Source: Pseudotamlana agarivorans (GTDB lineage Bacteria; Bacteroidota; Bacteroidia; Flavobacteriales; Flavobacteriaceae). Taken from it: 64,000 nucleotides of DNA. Below the pieces are notes generated by a model that saw nothing but the letters and a program-made list of their open reading frames with translations, searched no databases and was not told where the DNA came from. Positions 54,359 to 63,700 of the stretch are shown piece after piece (the stretch's first letter is position 1; each line of letters starts with the position of its first letter). Made by a program: the position numbers and the translations under genes. The DNA lies in the NCBI RefSeq assembly GCF_018860245.1, contig NZ_JAHKPD010000012.1:1-64000 (forward strand), in the 5' to 3' direction.

Positions 54359-55399
54359 ATGAAAAAAAGAATGACACTAAATATTCGATTACAGAACATA
54401 TTTATAGTTATGATTTTGGGTGTTTTAACCAGTTGTAACTTTAAAAGCAAAACCGATGCACAATTAATTACAGATAAGCCATCCGATACATTAACAAAAA
54501 CGATAAGCTTTTCATATCAAGATATAACAGGTATTGGAAAAGACAGCAAGTATAACAGACGGGATAATAGTGATATTATAAAAGTTGGAGACACCTATTA
54601 TGTCTGGTATTCGCGAATGGATAGTCCGGTAACTTCTGGGTATTGGGCAAATATATGGTATGCGACCTCTAAAGATGAAGGGTACACTTGGCAAGAACAA
54701 GGTTTGGCTTTAGATTTGGGAGCCCAAAGCGCCTTCGATAGTCATTCTGTGTTTACGCCAAATATATTAGTGAGAAACGGGAAATATTACCTGTATTATA
54801 CAGGTGTAAAACCAACGCCAGGCCATGCAAAGGCTGAGTTTGAAGGTAATCATACTACAGATTTTACAGCCATCGGACTTGCGGTTTCCAACAGTCCTGA
54901 CGGGCCATTCAAACGTATTGAAAATAATCCTGTGCTGGATATAAGTGAGACCCCTGAGGCTTTTGATAGTTATAGAATTGATGATGCCAGCCTGTTGGTT
55001 AAAGACAACAAAATCTGGTTATACTACAAAGGGAGGTCCATTATTCACGGCTCTAAAGGTCCAAAATTAACCGAAATGAGTGTCGCTTACGCGGAAAACC
55101 CAGAAGGTCCTTTTATTAAGCATGAAGGTGCCCTTTTAGATAAAAGTCATGAAGTACTTATTTGGAAAAAAGATGGAGGCGTAGCATCGTTAGCATCCAT
55201 TAGTAAAACCATTAATTACGCCAAAGATGGTGTGCATTTTACAACTTTAGTAGATGGTTTAACTAACATGCCTAAAGCGCCAGGCTTATATCGTCCTGAT
55301 TTGGAAGATGGAAATCAAGGTGAAAACACGCCTGGTTGGGGTATTGCCATGAAGGTTAAAAAGGGAGAAGCTTATTTGGTACGTTTCGAGATGGAGTAA
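54359..55399 (+). CDS. Five-bladed beta-propeller glycoside hydrolase (GH43/GH117-like), lipoprotein
   Basis: 346 residues: signal with LTSC lipobox (Cys 26), then propeller repeats with an N-terminal catalytic-type Asp in RRDNSDIIKVGDTYYVWYS, a second acidic site in YRIDDASLLVKDNKIWLYYKG, and typical blade motifs (NGKYYLYYTG, FTAIGLAVSNSPDGPF). This suits exo-acting alpha-L-arabinofuranosidase, 3,6-anhydrogalactosidase or related enzymes. Within a sulfated-algal-glycan cluster, a GH117-like role is attractive but the family cannot be fixed by eye. Last gene of the cluster. Confidence 0.8.
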   Translation: MKKRMTLNIRLQNIFIVMILGVLTSCNFKSKTDAQLITDKPSDTLTKTISFSYQDITGIGKDSKYNRRDNSDIIKVGDTYYVWYSRMDSPVTSGYWANIWYATSKDEGYTWQEQGLALDLGAQSAFDSHSVFTPNILVRNGKYYLYYTGVKPTPGHAKAEFEGNHTTDFTAIGLAVSNSPDGPFKRIENNPVLDISETPEAFDSYRIDDASLLVKDNKIWLYYKGRSIIHGSKGPKLTEMSVAYAENPEGPFIKHEGALLDKSHEVLIWKKDGGVASLASISKTINYAKDGVHFTTLVDGLTNMPKAPGLYRPDLEDGNQGENTPGWGIAMKVKKGEAYLVRFEME

Positions 55400-55578
55400 A
55401 AACTAGCTTTAAAACGCTGCATGTTTTTTTTTCTACGGGTTTTTATTTTTTTGTCATGCGATGGTATTGAGGAATCTCACGTATTATGAAATAAGGCTTC
55501 AGTCGTAACGCCTTCTGAATAACAAAATCAAGATAATTTAAATATCATGACGGTTTTCGGACAACCAGTTTATAAATA

Positions 55579-55627
55579 AAAGGATTGCTATTTGCTTTAT
55601 AAAACTATAGCGAATCCTTTAATTTTT
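55579..55627. terminator. Bidirectional terminator between the propeller enzyme and the XRE gene
   Basis: AAAGGATTGCTAT (55579-55591) pairs with ATAGCGAATCCTTT (55607-55620, one bulge), followed by AATTTTTT; minus-strand side has a T-rich tract. It covers the stop codon of the XRE gene. Confidence 0.65.
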
Positions 55628-56363
55628 TAAACTCATTTTCTAAAAAGGCCAGTTTGTTTAAAACTTGACTGTTTTTTATGTCTGGAACTCTGTTGTGGAA
55701 TACATATTTAATATGCCAAAGCTCAATGATTTCAGAATAGGGTAATATGCTTTCGTCTATGCCAGCGTGGTCTGCCCTTAGAATAAATTCATTATTGCTG
55801 GCAAATATTCTTTTTAGAAGCAATGCCTCCTTGGTTAGAATTAAAAAAACATCCGGACGGGTTATTTTTTCATAATCATTTTTTGAGGTCCACTCACCAA
55901 TAACAATGTCCTTTGGGAATAACCCATTGTTTTCAGAAGACATTTCTAAATTATTTACCACAAATGCTCTTAGCTTTTTGTCGCTGTTAATAGGTAAAGT
56001 GATGGGTGTTAAGTCATTTATAAAATTGGTGTTTGAAGCCAGTTTGATGTAATTATTATGATCCTCAAATGTGATGCATGGTATTTCGGTAAATTTCTTC
56101 TTTATAACCATGTCATGATTACCTTCCAGTTCACCACGAAATTTGAATAATTGATTTACAGTAAGTTCCTTAGTTAAGATAGCATCTATGGTTATGCTAA
56201 AATAATTAGCAATCTTAATAATAGTCTCTATTTTGGGTTCGCTACGCCCTTCTTCGTAAGCGCCTAAGGTTCCGCGTTTTAAGTCAAATATATCAGCAAA
56301 AGCCTGTTGGCTTAATGATTTTACACTTCTTATTTTTTTTATGTTTTTTCCGAATAAAGACAT
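55605..56363 (-). CDS. XRE-type regulator with S24/LexA-like C-terminal domain
   Basis: 252 residues: N-terminal helix-turn-helix (about 6-60; SLSQQAFADIFDLKRGTLGAYEEGRSEP), a linker, then a beta-rich domain (about 115-215) reminiscent of phage-repressor S24 peptidases, with no obvious Ser/Lys dyad, and a C-terminal coiled helix. It is transcribed away from the YbjN-PspA-flotillin operon, and inverted repeats containing TTAGC/GCTAA lie between them, so it is a candidate regulator of itself and of that operon. Confidence 0.82.
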   Translation of the reverse strand: MSLFGKNIKKIRSVKSLSQQAFADIFDLKRGTLGAYEEGRSEPKIETIIKIANYFSITIDAILTKELTVNQLFKFRGELEGNHDMVIKKKFTEIPCITFEDHNNYIKLASNTNFINDLTPITLPINSDKKLRAFVVNNLEMSSENNGLFPKDIVIGEWTSKNDYEKITRPDVFLILTKEALLLKRIFASNNEFILRADHAGIDESILPYSEIIELWHIKYVFHNRVPDIKNSQVLNKLAFLENEFKKLKDSL

Positions 56364-56416
56364 TTTTTTGCTAATTTTATTTGCAAATTGAATTATTTTT
56401 CTTAATTTAGTCTAAC

Positions 56417-56451
56417 AATATTAGCGAAAATAAAAATATGTTGCTAATATT
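56417..56451. promoter_or_regulatory. Inverted repeat near the XRE gene start (putative operator)
   Basis: AATATTAGC (56417-56425) and GCTAATATT (56443-56451) are perfect 9-bp inverted arms 17 bases apart. A further TTGCTAAT half-site occurs around 56367-56374, next to the XRE start codon, so an autoregulatory site is plausible. Confidence 0.55.
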
Positions 56452-56456
56452 TTTAG

Positions 56457-56474
56457 TTTAAAATGCATTTTAAA
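56457..56474. promoter_or_regulatory. 18-bp perfect palindrome in the divergent region
   Basis: TTTAAAATGCATTTTAAA, perfectly symmetric with no loop, as expected of a protein-binding site rather than a hairpin. It is AT-rich, so chance is not excluded. Confidence 0.5.
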
Positions 56475-56525
56475 GTAAAATAACCAGCTGCTTTAATGCG
56501 CTTAATTCTGAATTTTATGAGCACT

Positions 56526-56541
56526 TTTAAAGCGCTTTAAA
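56526..56541. promoter_or_regulatory. 16-bp perfect palindrome upstream of the YbjN-like gene
   Basis: TTTAAAGCGCTTTAAA, perfectly symmetric; an imperfect relative, TTTAATGCGCTTAA, lies at 56492-56505. About 90 bases before the operon start. TTGACA (56561-56566) followed by TATTAT at 19 bases could be a promoter for an alternative sigma factor. Confidence 0.5.
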
Positions 56542-56632
56542 TGGTAACTTGTAGGATTCTTTGACACGGTCTTAATACTTTTTCGTATTATTAGCCTGCT
56601 AAAAAAAATAGTACTAACTGTAAAAACCAATT

Positions 56633-57028
56633 ATGAAAAATCATTTCCAAATTACGAGAGATTTTTTACTTGAATTAAACTTTAATATAACCCGAGAAAA
56701 TCCTGACGATGGTTTGTTGGTAATTCAAAAAGAAAATTCTGGAATTCGAAATCTTATTATAGGCGTTGCGCCACCAATTTTAATCATGGAGCAGTTTATT
56801 TTTAAGATCAATAATCAGTCAGAGAAAATATTTAAAAGCCTTTTACAAAAGAATAGAGACATTGTTCATGGCGCTTTTGTGTTAGACGATTCTGGCGAAA
56901 AAGTAATTTTTAGGGATACTTTACAAGTGCAAAATATGGATTTAAATGAATTAGAAGGTTCTTTAAATTCTTTAAGTCTATTAATGAGTGAATACTCAGA
57001 TAAAATCATTGAATTTTCAAAATACTAA
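56633..57028 (+). CDS. YbjN-like (sensory/chaperone fold) protein
   Basis: 131 residues, small alpha/beta protein (LLVIQKENSGIRNLIIGVAPPILIMEQFIF, then LLQKNRDIVHGAFVLDDSG) matching the YbjN / type III chaperone-like fold. No membrane segment. It precedes a PspA gene by 11 bases; this neighbour pair recurs in membrane-stress loci. Molecular function unknown. First gene of the five-gene set that runs to the window end. Confidence 0.75.
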   Translation: MKNHFQITRDFLLELNFNITRENPDDGLLVIQKENSGIRNLIIGVAPPILIMEQFIFKINNQSEKIFKSLLQKNRDIVHGAFVLDDSGEKVIFRDTLQVQNMDLNELEGSLNSLSLLMSEYSDKIIEFSKY

Positions 57029-57039
57029 AAACAAACATT

Positions 57040-57756
57040 ATGAACATCTTTAGAAGATTATTTAAAATAGGAGAGGCAGAAACAAATTCTGCAATTGATA
57101 AAATGGAAGATCCCATTAAAATGACCGAGCAAGGCATAAGGGATATGAAATCTGATCTTGAAAAAAGTTTAGAAGCTTTAGCGCAAGTAAAAGCCTTGGC
57201 CATACGTGCTAAAAATGACCAGGAAGCGTTTCAAAATAAAGTCGATGAATATAAAAATAAAGCGATTATAATTTTGAAAAAGGGTCACGCACAAGAGCTT
57301 GAAGCTACTGAAGCCGATCGTTTAGCTAAACTGGCATTGGAGCAAAAAGAAGCTGCAGAAAATCAGCTTTTAAGAGCTAAAGAAGAGACAGTTAAGTTTG
57401 ATAATAATGTAGGGCAACTTCAAAAAAATATTCAAAGTATTAAATCGAATATTGGGAATTGGGAAAATGAATTGAAAACCCTGAAAGCACGTGTTAAGGT
57501 AAGTAACGCTACCAAAAACTTAAACAAGCAAATGGCGGAATTGGATAGTGCTGGAACCGTGTCTATGCTTGAGCGTATGAAAGAAAAAGTGGCTCAGGAT
57601 GAGGCGTTGGCTGAAGCTTATGGCGACATTGCAGAAGGTTCAAAATCGGTTAATGATGAAATTGATAATGCCGCAAATACTTCTGAAGCTAAAGCAGATA
57701 ATGAACTTGAGAAACTAAAAGAACAATTGGGAATGAAGCCCACTAAAGACAACTAA
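57040..57756 (+). CDS. PspA/IM30 family membrane-repair protein
   Basis: 238 residues, almost all coiled coil, with the amphipathic N-terminal helix (NIFRRLFKIGEAETNSAIDK) and the EDPIKMTEQGIRDMKSDL motif of PspA/IM30/Vipp1. Such proteins form ESCRT-III-like polymers on damaged inner membrane. It is flanked by YbjN-like and OB-fold genes, consistent with membrane-stress function. No PspF/PspBC partners are seen; the XRE regulator may replace them. Confidence 0.92.
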   Translation: MNIFRRLFKIGEAETNSAIDKMEDPIKMTEQGIRDMKSDLEKSLEALAQVKALAIRAKNDQEAFQNKVDEYKNKAIIILKKGHAQELEATEADRLAKLALEQKEAAENQLLRAKEETVKFDNNVGQLQKNIQSIKSNIGNWENELKTLKARVKVSNATKNLNKQMAELDSAGTVSMLERMKEKVAQDEALAEAYGDIAEGSKSVNDEIDNAANTSEAKADNELEKLKEQLGMKPTKDN

Positions 57757-57758
57757 TC

Positions 57759-58475
57759 TTGAAAGAACTAACTAACATACTTTTTTCAGAAGTCAATATG
57801 GTACTCAGCATATTGCTAATTCTCCTAATCTTGTATTGGATAGTTACCATGATTGGGGGCCTAGATTTCGAACCTGATTTTGATATCGACCTAGACATTG
57901 ATGCAGATATCGATGCCGATGTAGACTCAAGTATAGAAGGAGGGAATTTGGATTTTGAAGACATCTCGAACACCGAAATCAATAAAGAAGACGTTGTTGG
58001 TAAGAAACGCCAACCTTTAAAGTGGTGGCAGATTTTTTTAATCTACTTTAATTTTGTTGGTCTACCCTTCATGTTCACGTTTACGTTCTGGATTTTTGTC
58101 TGGTGGTTTTTAACCACGATAACAACTGCCGTAACTTATACATACGATCATTTTTTAGGATTTGCCATAATGCTTATTGCTTTTTTTCCTGCTCTAATTA
58201 TAACCAAAATTCTAACAAGTCCGTTTAAAAGTTTCTTTAAAAACTTAAATAAAGATGGCGATGCTCCCATTGATTATTTAGGAAGAAAAGCAACATTGTT
58301 GTCATCAATTTCTGATGAAAAAATGGGGAACGCCGAGGTGAAAGTTAATGGAGACACCATGTCTATATACGTGAAGTCACTAAACGGAGAATCTCTAACT
58401 TACGGCGCTAGTATACTCATTATAAAAAGATCGGCCGATCACAATTATTACTTAGTACAATCTTATAACGAATAA
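57759..58475 (+). CDS. Membrane protein with OB-fold domain (NfeD/YqiJ-like)
   Basis: 238 residues: a membrane helix (about 6-30), an acidic stretch of repeated Asp (FEPDFDIDLDIDADIDADVD), two further helices (about 88-115 and 122-148) and a C-terminal OB-type beta domain (about 165-235; GRKATLLSSISDEKMGNAEVKVNG). NfeD/YqiJ proteins pair with flotillin-type SPFH proteins, and the flotillin gene follows after 28 bases. The start is TTG at 57759, two bases after the pspA stop. Confidence 0.85.
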   Translation: MKELTNILFSEVNMVLSILLILLILYWIVTMIGGLDFEPDFDIDLDIDADIDADVDSSIEGGNLDFEDISNTEINKEDVVGKKRQPLKWWQIFLIYFNFVGLPFMFTFTFWIFVWWFLTTITTAVTYTYDHFLGFAIMLIAFFPALIITKILTSPFKSFFKNLNKDGDAPIDYLGRKATLLSSISDEKMGNAEVKVNGDTMSIYVKSLNGESLTYGASILIIKRSADHNYYLVQSYNE

Positions 58476-58503
58476 TTAATCTTAAACACTAATTAAACTA
58501 AAA

Positions 58504-60582
58504 ATGGAATCAATTTTACCAATTATTGGCATTGGAATAGGCGTTTTACTGTTCCTAATCATCGTTTACTTCGCGATAATCGCGATGTTCTATAAAAAAA
58601 TACCACAAGGTCAGGCACTTATTAGAACCGGTTTTGGTGGTACAAAAGTAGCAACCGACAAAGGTTTATATACCGTTCCGGTTTTTCATAAAACCGAAAT
58701 TATGGATATTTCTGTAAAGAAAATCCAAATTGAAAGACTCGCTCATGAAGGTCTTATTTGTAAAGATAATATGCGAGCAGATATTAAAGTCGCCTTCTTT
58801 GTTCGCGTTAATAATGATGTGGAATACATCAAAAAGGTGGCGCAAACTATAGGGGTTGATCGGGCTTCCAAAATAGCCACATTAGAAGATCTTTTTGAAG
58901 CAAAATTTTCAGAAGCACTAAAAACAGTTGGAAAAAAGTTCGATTTTATTGAACTATATGAAGCCAGAAGAGAGTTTCGTGATGAAATTGTAAACATTAT
59001 AGGAACCGATTTAAATGGGTACACCCTAGAGGATTGTGCGATCGACTTTTTAGAACAAACCTCTGTAAAGGAACTAAAGGCAGATAATATTTTAGATGCC
59101 GAAGGTATTAAGAAAATTACCGAGCTTACCGCCGTTCAAAACATGAAGGCAAACTTGATTAAGCGTGACGAAGAAAAAACCATTCGTAAGCAAGATGTTG
59201 AGGCTAGAGAAGCCATTTTAGAGCTGGATAAGCAATTGGCTGAAAAAGAAGAACAACAAAATCGTGAAATTTTAAATATTAAAGCGCGTGAAGAGGCTGA
59301 GATATTAAAGGTGAACGAAGAAGAGCGTTTGAAATCTGAAAGTGCTAGAATTGTAACCGAGGAAAAAGTAAAAGTTGCAGAGGAAAATATGCAACGTCAG
59401 GTTATTGTTGCCCTTAAAAATAAAGAACGTACAGATGCCGTAGAATCTGAAAGAGTAGAGAAAGATAGATTGTTAGAAGCTACCGAGAGAGAGCGTGTGG
59501 TTACCTTAGCTCAAATTGAAAAGGAGAAAGTTGTTGAGGTTGAGAAGAAAAACATTCAAGACGTTATTCGCGATCGTGTTATGCTTGAAAAAGGTGTGGT
59601 TGAAGAGCAGGAAAACATGAAAGATATTCAAGCTTTTAAAACAGCCGACAGAGATAAACAAGTTAAAATTACAACGGCTGAAGCTTTAGCTGAAGAAGAT
59701 TTAATTAGAACTACAAAGGCTGCCGAGGCACAAAAGCAAGCTGCTAAACAGAAGGCTGAAGAAATTAATATTGAAGCTTTAGCCCATAAGGAAGCCAGTG
59801 AGAAACAAGCCGAAGCTCGTAAAATATTAGCCGAAGCTCAAGCTAAAGAAGAAGCGACCGTTGGTATGTCTGAAGCCCAAGTGATGCACGCTAAAGCAGA
59901 TGCGCATGAGCGTCAAGGATTAGTTGAAGCTAATATTATTGAGAAAAAAGCTAAAGCGGAAGCTGCAGGGGTGGAGGCCAAGGCAGATGCTAAACGTAAA
60001 GATGGTGTTGCTGAGGCGGATGTAATTAAAGAAAAAGCACTTGCTGATGCTTCTGGAATTGAGGAAAAAGCTGCTGCTATGAAGAAACTTGACGGTGTTG
60101 GTAAAGAACACGAAGAGTTTAAATTACGACTTAACAAAGAGCTTGAGGTAGATCTTGCAAATATTAATATTCAGAAAGAAATTGCCGACGCACAAGCACA
60201 AGTTATAGGTGATGCCTTAAAAGCTGCGAAAATTGATATCGTTGGTGGTGAAACGATGTTCTTCGATCAAATTGTTGGGCAAATCACAAGAGGTAAAGGT
60301 TTTGATAGGTTAGTAGAAAACTCTAATAATATTCAAGAAGTGAAATCTGCCATTTTAGGAAGTGACGATGTTAAAGGAAATCTTTTAGAAAAAGTGAGCA
60401 ATTTTGCTTCTAAATATGGCATTTCTACAGAAGATGTTAAAAACGTAAGTATTGCTAGCCTAATTGCAGATTTAAAGTTGAAATCTGATGATAAGGACGA
60501 ACATACCATGCTTGGAAATCTTTTAAACATGGCTAAAGGCCTTGGGATTTCAGGAAGTTCTATTTCAAAGTTGGGCAAATAA
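58504..60582 (+). CDS. Flotillin-like SPFH protein (YqiK type)
   Basis: 692 residues: N-terminal membrane helix (5-30), an SPFH/PHB domain (about 30-200), a long charged coiled coil (about 210-560) rich in EA repeats, and a C-terminal head (about 600-692). This is the flotillin plan; such proteins form large oligomeric cages at membrane microdomains. Length is more like the YqiK branch. Together with the OB-fold gene upstream it forms the classic NfeD-flotillin pair. Confidence 0.92.
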   Translation: MESILPIIGIGIGVLLFLIIVYFAIIAMFYKKIPQGQALIRTGFGGTKVATDKGLYTVPVFHKTEIMDISVKKIQIERLAHEGLICKDNMRADIKVAFFVRVNNDVEYIKKVAQTIGVDRASKIATLEDLFEAKFSEALKTVGKKFDFIELYEARREFRDEIVNIIGTDLNGYTLEDCAIDFLEQTSVKELKADNILDAEGIKKITELTAVQNMKANLIKRDEEKTIRKQDVEAREAILELDKQLAEKEEQQNREILNIKAREEAEILKVNEEERLKSESARIVTEEKVKVAEENMQRQVIVALKNKERTDAVESERVEKDRLLEATERERVVTLAQIEKEKVVEVEKKNIQDVIRDRVMLEKGVVEEQENMKDIQAFKTADRDKQVKITTAEALAEEDLIRTTKAAEAQKQAAKQKAEEINIEALAHKEASEKQAEARKILAEAQAKEEATVGMSEAQVMHAKADAHERQGLVEANIIEKKAKAEAAGVEAKADAKRKDGVAEADVIKEKALADASGIEEKAAAMKKLDGVGKEHEEFKLRLNKELEVDLANINIQKEIADAQAQVIGDALKAAKIDIVGGETMFFDQIVGQITRGKGFDRLVENSNNIQEVKSAILGSDDVKGNLLEKVSNFASKYGISTEDVKNVSIASLIADLKLKSDDKDEHTMLGNLLNMAKGLGISGSSISKLGK

Positions 60583-60589
60583 AAATAAA

Positions 60590-60720
60590 GAGGCTGTACA
60601 AAAAGTGTTAAAGCACGTCATTCTGAACTTGTTTCAGAATCGCATCATGTTGATAACCAGTCGTTATGAGAACCTGAATCAAGTTCAGGTTGACGAAAAC
60701 TTTACTTTTTAGACAGCCTC
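60590..60720. repeat. Composite inverted repeat between the flotillin and DUF3686 genes
   Basis: GAGGCTGTACAAAAAGT (60590-60606) and ACTTTTTAGACAGCCTC (60704-60720) are inverted arms with two mismatches. Inside lie a CGTCATTCTGAAC-type palindrome (60616-60646, relative of 22008-22038) and GAACCTGAATCAAGTTCAGG. The transcript would form a branched hairpin, ending in CAAATTTTT, so it may terminate transcription or be a mobile miniature element. Confidence 0.7.
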
Positions 60721-60781
60721 AAATTTTTCAGCTAAACCAACTAACTAGAAATTATAATTTAAAAATTCAGGATAGGATATC

Positions 60782-63700
60782 ATGACTAATAAACCTATGA
60801 AGGAAACGCATGCTCAAAAATTGGATGTTGGCACCTATGAGGTGATACAAAACCGACTTCAAAAACAAAAAACTGAATTACAACAACGGCTTAAAAAACT
60901 GAATGCAGGGAGAAAGGATGTTTTTGGTTCTTTAGAAACCAAACTCATTGCTAACGATCGCATTAATACAGAAAATAATTGCATCGCTAGAGATATTGTT
61001 TCTCTTGGGAATACTTGCGTTTTTGGCTATAATGTGCATTTTGGATTAAGAACAGACATTGCGCTTAAAGACGTTATGAGTGTTTACGAGTTCAAAGCAA
61101 ATACATTTGAGCCTGTTACATTGAAGCTTTTAGAAGATGATGTTTTTAATTCCGATTTCGAAAACCTTTATAAATATTATCGAAATACCATTTTTTCAAA
61201 ATTCGCCATTATTGGGAATTACCTGTATATGGTGTTTCAGTTAAGCGAAAGTGTTACCGATATTAAAGCCTTTAAATGGTTAATTAAAGATAATACGTTA
61301 CAGTATGTAGATAATCGTAGCGAACATGAATATAAGCTACCAAAACAACATGAATTTAACTGGCAAGAAGTATCTAGAGATATGCACCGTCATGGTGAAC
61401 ATGCCCATGTATCCATTTTAGATCGCGTATTTGTAGAAACTATTGGAGGTGATTTAACGATTAAAATAGAAGATAATACCGAGGACGGTCGTGGTATTTA
61501 CTCCGAAGATGTTGAGTATCGTGATCAAACCTTAGACGATGCCCAGTACCGCTTTGCAAACCTAGGGAACCTCATTGTTTTAGATGTTAAACCGTTTCAG
61601 GAAAGTTCTCGATTTTTTGTTTATAATCATAAACTCAAGGAAGTTCAGAAAATTGATAGTATCCAAGATACTTGTGTGCTACTTCCAGATGATCACGGTA
61701 TTATTTTTCCAACAGGTTATTATTTGCAAACGGGAGAATATCATATTTTTGATAACAGTATTTCCGATGTGAAGTTTCAAGAGAAAGTAACGTCACCAAA
61801 TGGTGAAGACTTTCTGTATGTGTTTTACTCGTCCAAACACGGGCTCTATAATTTAATGAGCTATAACGTGATCACTCAAAAAATTCAAACCCCTATTATT
61901 TGTAATGGGTTTACCATTCTAGAAAATGGTGAGTTGTGCTATTTTAGAAATGAAAATGAGCAGACACGCCATCACGTCATTCAGATTTGGCAAACGCCTT
62001 ATTTAAAAACCGATTTCATGCCTTCAGCACATGAAGATAGCCTGCTTTATAAAATCGGGAATAAGGATATTGTAAAGGCCATGGCTGAGGTTAACGGTCT
62101 CATTAATCTTTTAAATAAAAAGGATAATTATGATGGTTTGTATTCAGATTTAGCCAAGCGTTCTAAAGATATTCTAGATTCTTATTATTGGTTGCATGAA
62201 ACCGAAACTCTGCAGTTAAACGAACCTTTAAATGAAATAAATCAAGCGGCAAATGCGGCTATAGATGAGTTTCAGAAGGTATTGCAGTTAAAGAAAAACG
62301 CAGGGCAGCAAACCGCAGAAATTAAGCAGAAAGCGGATCAAATTTTCAATAAAATTAAAAGTACAAGCTTTAGGAGTATTAATGATTTTGTGAACTTTCT
62401 AACCCAATTAAGGGGCCTTCGTGGTGAAGCCATAAGTCTGAAAGATATTCGCTATGTTGATGAGGCATTTATTGATACTTTAGAGGTAAGTATTGCAGAG
62501 CAGACCTCTACCATATCCGAGCGTTGTGCCACTTTTCTATTGGACGATAAAGCTTTAAAACCCTATGAGGAAGCTGTTCAAGAAAGTGAAAAGGTCCTTG
62601 AGAAAGTAAAAAAGGTTGTCGATGCTAAAGTATTAGAAGAAAAAGTAAACAACATATCAAAAGATCTTGAACTACTTATAGATATTGTTTCGAATTTAGA
62701 AATAGAAGACACCTCGCATTCTACAGGGATTATCAATAATATTTCACTGATTTTCGCTACGATAAATCAATTAAAAGCCGCCATTAGAAAAAAGCGTAAA
62801 TCGCTTGGCAGTGAAGAGGCTCAAGCCGAATTTGCTGCACAATTAAAACTCATCGATCAGAGTATCATTAATTACTTAGATATTGCAGATGTTCCTGAGA
62901 AATGTGACGATTTTCAAACAAGAATTTCCATTCAGTTGGAGGAGCTTGAAGGAAAGTTTTCCGATTACGAGACGTTTATTAGTCTTATTTTAGAGAAGCG
63001 GGAAGAGGTGCAAAATGCTTTTCAGGCCCGAAAAAACAGTCTTATTGAAAGACGGAATAAGCGTGCTATGGTTTTTCAGAAATCGGCAGAGCGAATTTTA
63101 AAAGGGGTTAGGAAAAAGATGGAATCCTTTACTGAAATTGCCGATATCAATGGCTATTTCGCTTCAGATATCTTGGTGAATAAAGCACGAGACCTCGCCA
63201 AGCAGCTTCAGGAAATGGACGATAGTGGGAAATCTGAAGAGATTCTATCCTTACTAAAATCTGCTCGCGAAGATGCATTAAGAAAGCTGAAAGATAAAAA
63301 AGAACTTTACGAAGACGGTGATAATGTGATCCGTTTAGGGAAACATAAATTTGGGGTAAATAACCAAGAGCTAGACCTAACAATTGTTTTTGCCGACGGC
63401 CATTTGAAATACCACCTTACAGGGACAGATTTTTATGAAAATATTGAAAATGAAACACTTTTAACTTCTGAAGAATTTTGGGATCAAGATTATATTTCTG
63501 AAAACAAAACCATTTATAGAGGTGCCTATTTGGCTTATAAAATCTTTCAAAAAGATAAAGAAGCCATATTAGAAAAAACACCAGAAGCCCTTTTAAAATG
63601 GGTTCAAAGTGAAAGTAGTAAAGATTATTCTGAAGGTTACATAAAGGGTGTTCATGATTTAGATGCCACCAAAATATTAACGACACTTATTCAAAAATAT

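Noticed and set aside
44813-55399. SusC/SusD pair for the polysaccharide cluster
   Set aside because: Every gene in the run was assigned to another family; the only TonB-dependent receptor in the window belongs to the Xus-like operon.
61584-61772. 62-codon frame within the DUF3686 gene
   Set aside because: Internal to a much longer continuous frame with clear protein character.
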